From the NCBI GenBank assembly GCA_012799535.1, contig JAAZLB010000100.1:1-8937 (forward strand): DNA of 8,937 nucleotides, read 5' to 3'. The DNA is from Bacillota bacterium. Its GTDB lineage: Bacteria > Bacillota > Limnochordia > Darwinibacteriales > Darwinibacteriaceae. The position numbers were made by a program, and so were the translations under genes. This document shows positions 5,963 to 8,937 of this stretch, in pieces (within the stretch, counting starts at the first letter, position 1; each line of letters opens with the position of its first letter). Below the pieces are notes generated by a model that saw only the letters and a list, made by a program, of their open reading frames with translations, was not told where the DNA came from and did no database searches.

Positions 5963-6014
5963 TTGTTCACCGTATAAAAAAGGAATATCCTACCTTATAT
6001 CGAATTGAATATAA
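5963..6014 (+). promoter_or_regulatory. Probable promoter region of the GGDEF-EAL gene
   Basis: No strong promoter is seen. The best pair is TTGTTC (5963-5968) and TATCCT (5986-5991) with a 17-base spacer, a weak match. Just downstream is an AT-rich near-palindrome, TTATAT (5995-6000) facing ATATAA (6009-6014), matching at 16 of 20 positions about its centre, which could be a regulator site. No known cyclic-di-GMP riboswitch core was recognised between here and the gene. Confidence 0.3.
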
Positions 6015-6044
6015 CCAACTCTCATCTGCTTAGGGGGTGAAAGC

Positions 6045-8492
6045 ATGAAGTCCTTTTCTAGAAAAGTTTATATCTTAGGTTTGTTATTTGTACTTGCGGT
6101 GGGCTTAAACACTTTTGAGGGCTTTCGACAATTAGAAACCTCCCTGAGGTATGAAGCGGAGCGGGGTATTGAATACAAATTAGAATATATTTTAAGTCAA
6201 ATTACTGCTGATCTTAGTCAGGTGGAAGGGACTTTAGACGCCACGGAAATATTGCTAACCGTGGGAGAAGATGAGGATCACCTCTTAGGATTTTTCATTG
6301 AAGTATTGAGACAAAACCCATCTTATCTTTCCATTTATTTGGGAACCCCCGATAACAGAATGATTAATGGTAGTGGCTGGATTCCCCCGGAAGGTTTTGA
6401 TGTGCGAGTGCGGCCTTGGTATCAGCGTGCTGTTCGAGAGGATAAGCTAGTTTTTACGGAGCCTTACTTAAACGCCTCTGATGATAATTGGGTAATTACT
6501 GTGGCTAAGCCAGTGTATTCTAGAGATGGGAAGCACTTAGGGGTTATTGCCATTGATAAGACATTGCAGGGTATGTTAGAGTTTCTGGAAACTGAAACCG
6601 CCTCCGAAAACGGTTTTTCTTTCTTTTTGGATCACGGAGGAGACATTATTGTAGACCGTAGTGGAGCATTAGAACCGGACAATGTGGTTCAGCTGAGTAG
6701 TGATCTAGTCAGTAGGCTCCTTAGTGAGCCAAGTGGCCATGTGTTCACTAACATAGAAGGTGCAGATGGTTATCTAAGGTGGCAAGCCTTAGAAGGTTCT
6801 GGTTTTGTGATTGGAACTTTCGCTCCCCTGAGTGACTTTTTTGATCGCCGTGCCCAAAGCTTGCAATTGATTGCCTCAGCAGTCGTAGCACTTTTAGTGG
6901 TGTTTTCCATGTTATTCTTTTTTCAAAACCGCTACATTGTCCGACCTGTGAGGATCTTAGAACAGGATATTCTAGGTATTTCATTAGATGAAGATCCCGC
7001 TTATAGATTACCGGTTTCTAAAAGACACCCTTTCGAGGCGTTACGGCGGACCATCAATGTGGTGTTGGATCAAACCCAAGAACATTATGAGAATGTAGTC
7101 TATCAGCAGGAAGAGCTGTCTGCAGCTTACGCCCAATTGGTGGCCCACGAACAGCAATTGCAGGCTCAACACACAGAGATTAAGCAACATGAGGCCAAGG
7201 CGCAATTTCTAGCTGATCATGATCCCTTAACAGGTCTTTTTAACCGTAGCAAGTTCGAAGAAGACTTATCTAGTTCTTTACAAGCAGGTCAGATGGGTGC
7301 AGTTTTGATGTTTGACATAGACGATTTTAAAAACATTAATGACACTCAAGGTCATGTCTATGGAGATCGGGTGTTACGTTCTATCGCCCTTCTTTTAAAG
7401 AAACAACTCCAGCCTAATGAAACTGCCTATCGGTTTGGAGGCGATGAGTTCTTAATCATTATTGAAGGGGAAGTTGATCCTGAAGAGATTCGTGCCACAA
7501 TTGAGGAAGTGAGTCGCTGCCTAAATGAAACTAGCGTTATTAACAAACGGCATAGCCGTATTACCTCAAGTATTGGAATAGTCCGTTATCCCTTCGATGG
7601 CACCACAGTAGAAGAACTTTTAATTAAAGTAGACATAGCCATGTATAATGCTAAAAAGGGTGGAAAAAACCGCTATATGTTCTTTGAAAGTGGGATGGCT
7701 ACCACCTTTAGTGAGCGGGTGCAAGTGGAACGGATGTTGATAGAGGCTATTCAAACGGAGAGCTTTAGGTTGCTCTATCAGCCAGTAGTTAACGCAGATA
7801 CAGGTGATATCACTTACCTTGAAGCCTTAATTCGGATTAAGGATAATCCCCTGTCACCGGCAGTGTTTATTGCGGTTGCAGAGGAGTCTAATTTGATTTT
7901 ACCCATTGGTCGCTGGGTGATTAAAGAAGCAGTTTCTCAGTTGATTAAATGGGAAGAAGCTGGGATGGATTTAAAGCCTGTTTCGATCAATCTTTCGGCA
8001 CAGCAGTTTTACGACGATGGTTTGGTGGACTTTTTAGTGGAACAGATTGAATTATCAGGCGTTGATCCTGGTTTGATTGAAATGGAGATTACTGAGACAG
8101 TATTAATTGGTAATGCCCAAGAGGCAATTGAAATTATTGAACGGATCAGGGCCTTAGGAATTAAGATGGCTTTGGATGATTTTGGAACTGGTTATTCTTC
8201 GATCAATTACATTACCCGAATCCCTGTAGATCGGATCAAACTTGATCGGAGCATGACTGAAAAGCTGATTGAGAACATTCCGGTGATGGAAGGGTTAATT
8301 GCCATTGCCCACGGTTTGAACATGGATGTGGTGGCTGAAGGGGTTGAACAGGTGGAAGAAGCTAATCTCTTAATCGAGGTAGGTTGTGATTACCTCCAAG
8401 GGTATCTCTTTAGTCCACCCATTCCGCCAGAGGATGCAGAACAGATTATGCATACTGATTTCGGGGATATTTTGGGGCTTCGAGATGGATAG
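6045..8492 (+). CDS. Membrane dCACHE-GGDEF-EAL cyclic-di-GMP enzyme
   Basis: This 815-residue inner-membrane protein has a helix at about 8-26, an external double-CACHE sensor (about 28-270) and a second helix at 273-294. A linker and coiled coil (about 340-390) follow, then GGDEF (about 390-550) and EAL (about 565-805). The cyclase motif GGDEF (465-469) is intact; the inhibitory RxxD site is QPNE, so product inhibition through it is unlikely. The phosphodiesterase residues are all present: Glu593 of EALIR, Asn649, Glu681 in EITET, Asp711-Asp712 in DDFGTG, Lys732 and Glu765 in AEGVE. Both activities are therefore possible, with direction set by the sensor. The sensor has R123-x-W125-Y126, Tyr141 and Asp171, spaced as in amino-acid-binding dCACHE receptors. 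The ATG follows AGGGGGTGA (6032-6040). It is divergent from the Bce locus and transcribed alone. Confidence 0.95.
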   Translation: MKSFSRKVYILGLLFVLAVGLNTFEGFRQLETSLRYEAERGIEYKLEYILSQITADLSQVEGTLDATEILLTVGEDEDHLLGFFIEVLRQNPSYLSIYLGTPDNRMINGSGWIPPEGFDVRVRPWYQRAVREDKLVFTEPYLNASDDNWVITVAKPVYSRDGKHLGVIAIDKTLQGMLEFLETETASENGFSFFLDHGGDIIVDRSGALEPDNVVQLSSDLVSRLLSEPSGHVFTNIEGADGYLRWQALEGSGFVIGTFAPLSDFFDRRAQSLQLIASAVVALLVVFSMLFFFQNRYIVRPVRILEQDILGISLDEDPAYRLPVSKRHPFEALRRTINVVLDQTQEHYENVVYQQEELSAAYAQLVAHEQQLQAQHTEIKQHEAKAQFLADHDPLTGLFNRSKFEEDLSSSLQAGQMGAVLMFDIDDFKNINDTQGHVYGDRVLRSIALLLKKQLQPNETAYRFGGDEFLIIIEGEVDPEEIRATIEEVSRCLNETSVINKRHSRITSSIGIVRYPFDGTTVEELLIKVDIAMYNAKKGGKNRYMFFESGMATTFSERVQVERMLIEAIQTESFRLLYQPVVNADTGDITYLEALIRIKDNPLSPAVFIAVAEESNLILPIGRWVIKEAVSQLIKWEEAGMDLKPVSINLSAQQFYDDGLVDFLVEQIELSGVDPGLIEMEITETVLIGNAQEAIEIIERIRALGIKMALDDFGTGYSSINYITRIPVDRIKLDRSMTEKLIENIPVMEGLIAIAHGLNMDVVAEGVEQVEEANLLIEVGCDYLQGYLFSPPIPPEDAEQIMHTDFGDILGLRDG

Positions 8493-8501
8493 AAAGATTA
8501 G

Positions 8502-8527
8502 AGGGAGAAAGATACTCTCCCTTTTTT
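8502..8527 (+). terminator. Intrinsic terminator after the GGDEF-EAL gene
   Basis: A 7-bp stem AGGGAGA (8502-8508) with TCTCCCT (8516-8522) and a 7-base loop is followed by an unbroken T run to 8527. It begins 10 bases after the stop codon. It isolates the cyclic-di-GMP gene from the Nudix gene. Confidence 0.9.
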
Positions 8528-8563
8528 CATGCGTTGCAAAAGAGGGAAAGGTGGGCTCTAGCT

Positions 8564-8937
8564 ATGGAGGAATCATTGCCGGTAGATGATTGTAGGGTAC
8601 AAATTGCAACTTTAGGTAGTTTACAGACCTATCAATTTGTAGTTATTTTCGCCCGTTATCAAGGAAAATGGCTTTATTGTCGAGCCAAGAATCGGGATTG
8701 CTTTGAAACGGCTGGTGGGCATATTGAGGTGGGAGAAACGCCATTGGATGCCGCTAGACGTGAGTTTTATGAAGAAACTGGTTCGACTAACTATGATATG
8801 ACAGCAGTCTTTGATAATATTCCAGACAGAATGAGGTTCCCGGATATTTTACCCATTTTGTTTGAACAGATCCAGTGCTGGCTCAACTTGCAATCTGCCA
8901 AAGAGGAGATTTGGGACATCTACGATCGAGCCCGTAA
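8564..8937 (+). CDS. Nudix hydrolase, shortened domain, running into a likely second domain (partial)
   Basis: The first 124 codons are present; the gene leaves the window. The Nudix box spans residues 52-74, with Gly52, Glu58, the catalytic RE at 66-67, EE at 70-71 and Gly73, so a divalent-metal pyrophosphatase fold is expected. The segment KWLYCRAKNRDCFETAGGH is typical of small-nucleotide Nudix enzymes. After the box, about 35 residues that usually follow (strand DYSV, then a GxxFxAxV-type strand) seem to be missing: TAV joins directly to FDNIPDRMRFPDILPILFE. Beyond that, EEIWDIYDRAR resembles the opening of an isopentenyl-diphosphate-isomerase-like Nudix domain, suggesting a tandem protein. 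ATG at 8564 has AGGTGG (8549-8554) 9 bases upstream. An in-frame TTG at 8576 with GGAGG 5 bases upstream is an equally good start. The promoter is not evident in the short gap after the terminator. Confidence 0.85.
   Translation, partial: MEESLPVDDCRVQIATLGSLQTYQFVVIFARYQGKWLYCRAKNRDCFETAGGHIEVGETPLDAARREFYEETGSTNYDMTAVFDNIPDRMRFPDILPILFEQIQCWLNLQSAKEEIWDIYDRAR

Noticed and set aside
5793..6008. Plus-strand open frame of 71 codons between the regulator and the cyclic-di-GMP gene
   Set aside because: It has no ribosome site, a composition unlike a protein family, and lies antisense to the small membrane gene and its promoter, which have consistent signals.
8534..8563. Upstream TTG start for the Nudix gene
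   Set aside because: It would begin just after the terminator T run with no ribosome binding site.
8386..8589. Plus-strand open frame overlapping the end of the cyclic-di-GMP gene
   Set aside because: It runs through the terminator hairpin, is out of frame with the EAL domain and has no ribosome site.

Overview
The window looks like chromosome of a low-to-moderate-GC member of the Bacillota, probably clostridial. Nearly every gene has a strong GGAGG-type ribosome binding site 5-8 bases before its start. Promoters are of the sigma-A type, and the centre of the window is a Bce-type antimicrobial-peptide sensing and detoxification locus, a hallmark of Bacillota. Genus cannot be decided from this sequence. 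No tRNA, rRNA, CRISPR array, insertion sequence or phage gene was seen.

Left end (1-1180): a gene fragment on the minus strand (possibly DUF6530) leaves the window. It is divergent from a plus-strand pair, a 113-residue DsrE-family protein and a 142-residue helical protein of unknown function. The shared intergenic region holds a near-consensus minus-strand promoter, a plus-strand TATAAT box overlapping it, and a block of 8-bp repeats with a perfect palindrome at the predicted minus-strand transcription start. A strong hairpin at 1155-1178 separates this pair from the convergent Bce locus.

Centre (1175-5938, all minus strand): the order of transcription is a 53-residue two-helix membrane protein (easily missed because it is so short), response regulator (BceR-like), intramembrane-sensing histidine kinase (BceS-like), ABC ATPase (BceA-like) and ten-helix permease with a large external domain (BceB-like). 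There are two promoters. One, TTGCAA-N17-TATAGT, precedes the small gene and should express the regulator module. The second lies before the ATPase and carries a perfect CTTACA-N4-TGTAAG inverted repeat, matching the TNACA-N4-TGTAA operator known for BceR-type regulators, plus a half site 20 bp away. The expected logic is that the permease/ATPase complex senses and removes a cell-wall-active peptide, signals through the kinase to the regulator, and the regulator switches on more transporter.

Right part (6045-8937, plus strand): an 815-residue membrane-bound dCACHE-GGDEF-EAL protein is divergent from the Bce locus. Both its cyclic-di-GMP synthesis and hydrolysis sites are intact, and its sensor domain carries much of an amino-acid-binding signature. 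A clear intrinsic terminator follows. The last gene is a Nudix hydrolase cut off by the window edge. Its first Nudix domain appears to have lost its middle, and it seems to run into a second domain.

The most useful observations are the hidden small membrane gene at the head of the regulator operon, the divergent control region at 175-247, the BceR operator with its phased half site, and the unusual Nudix protein. None of these proves a new system.
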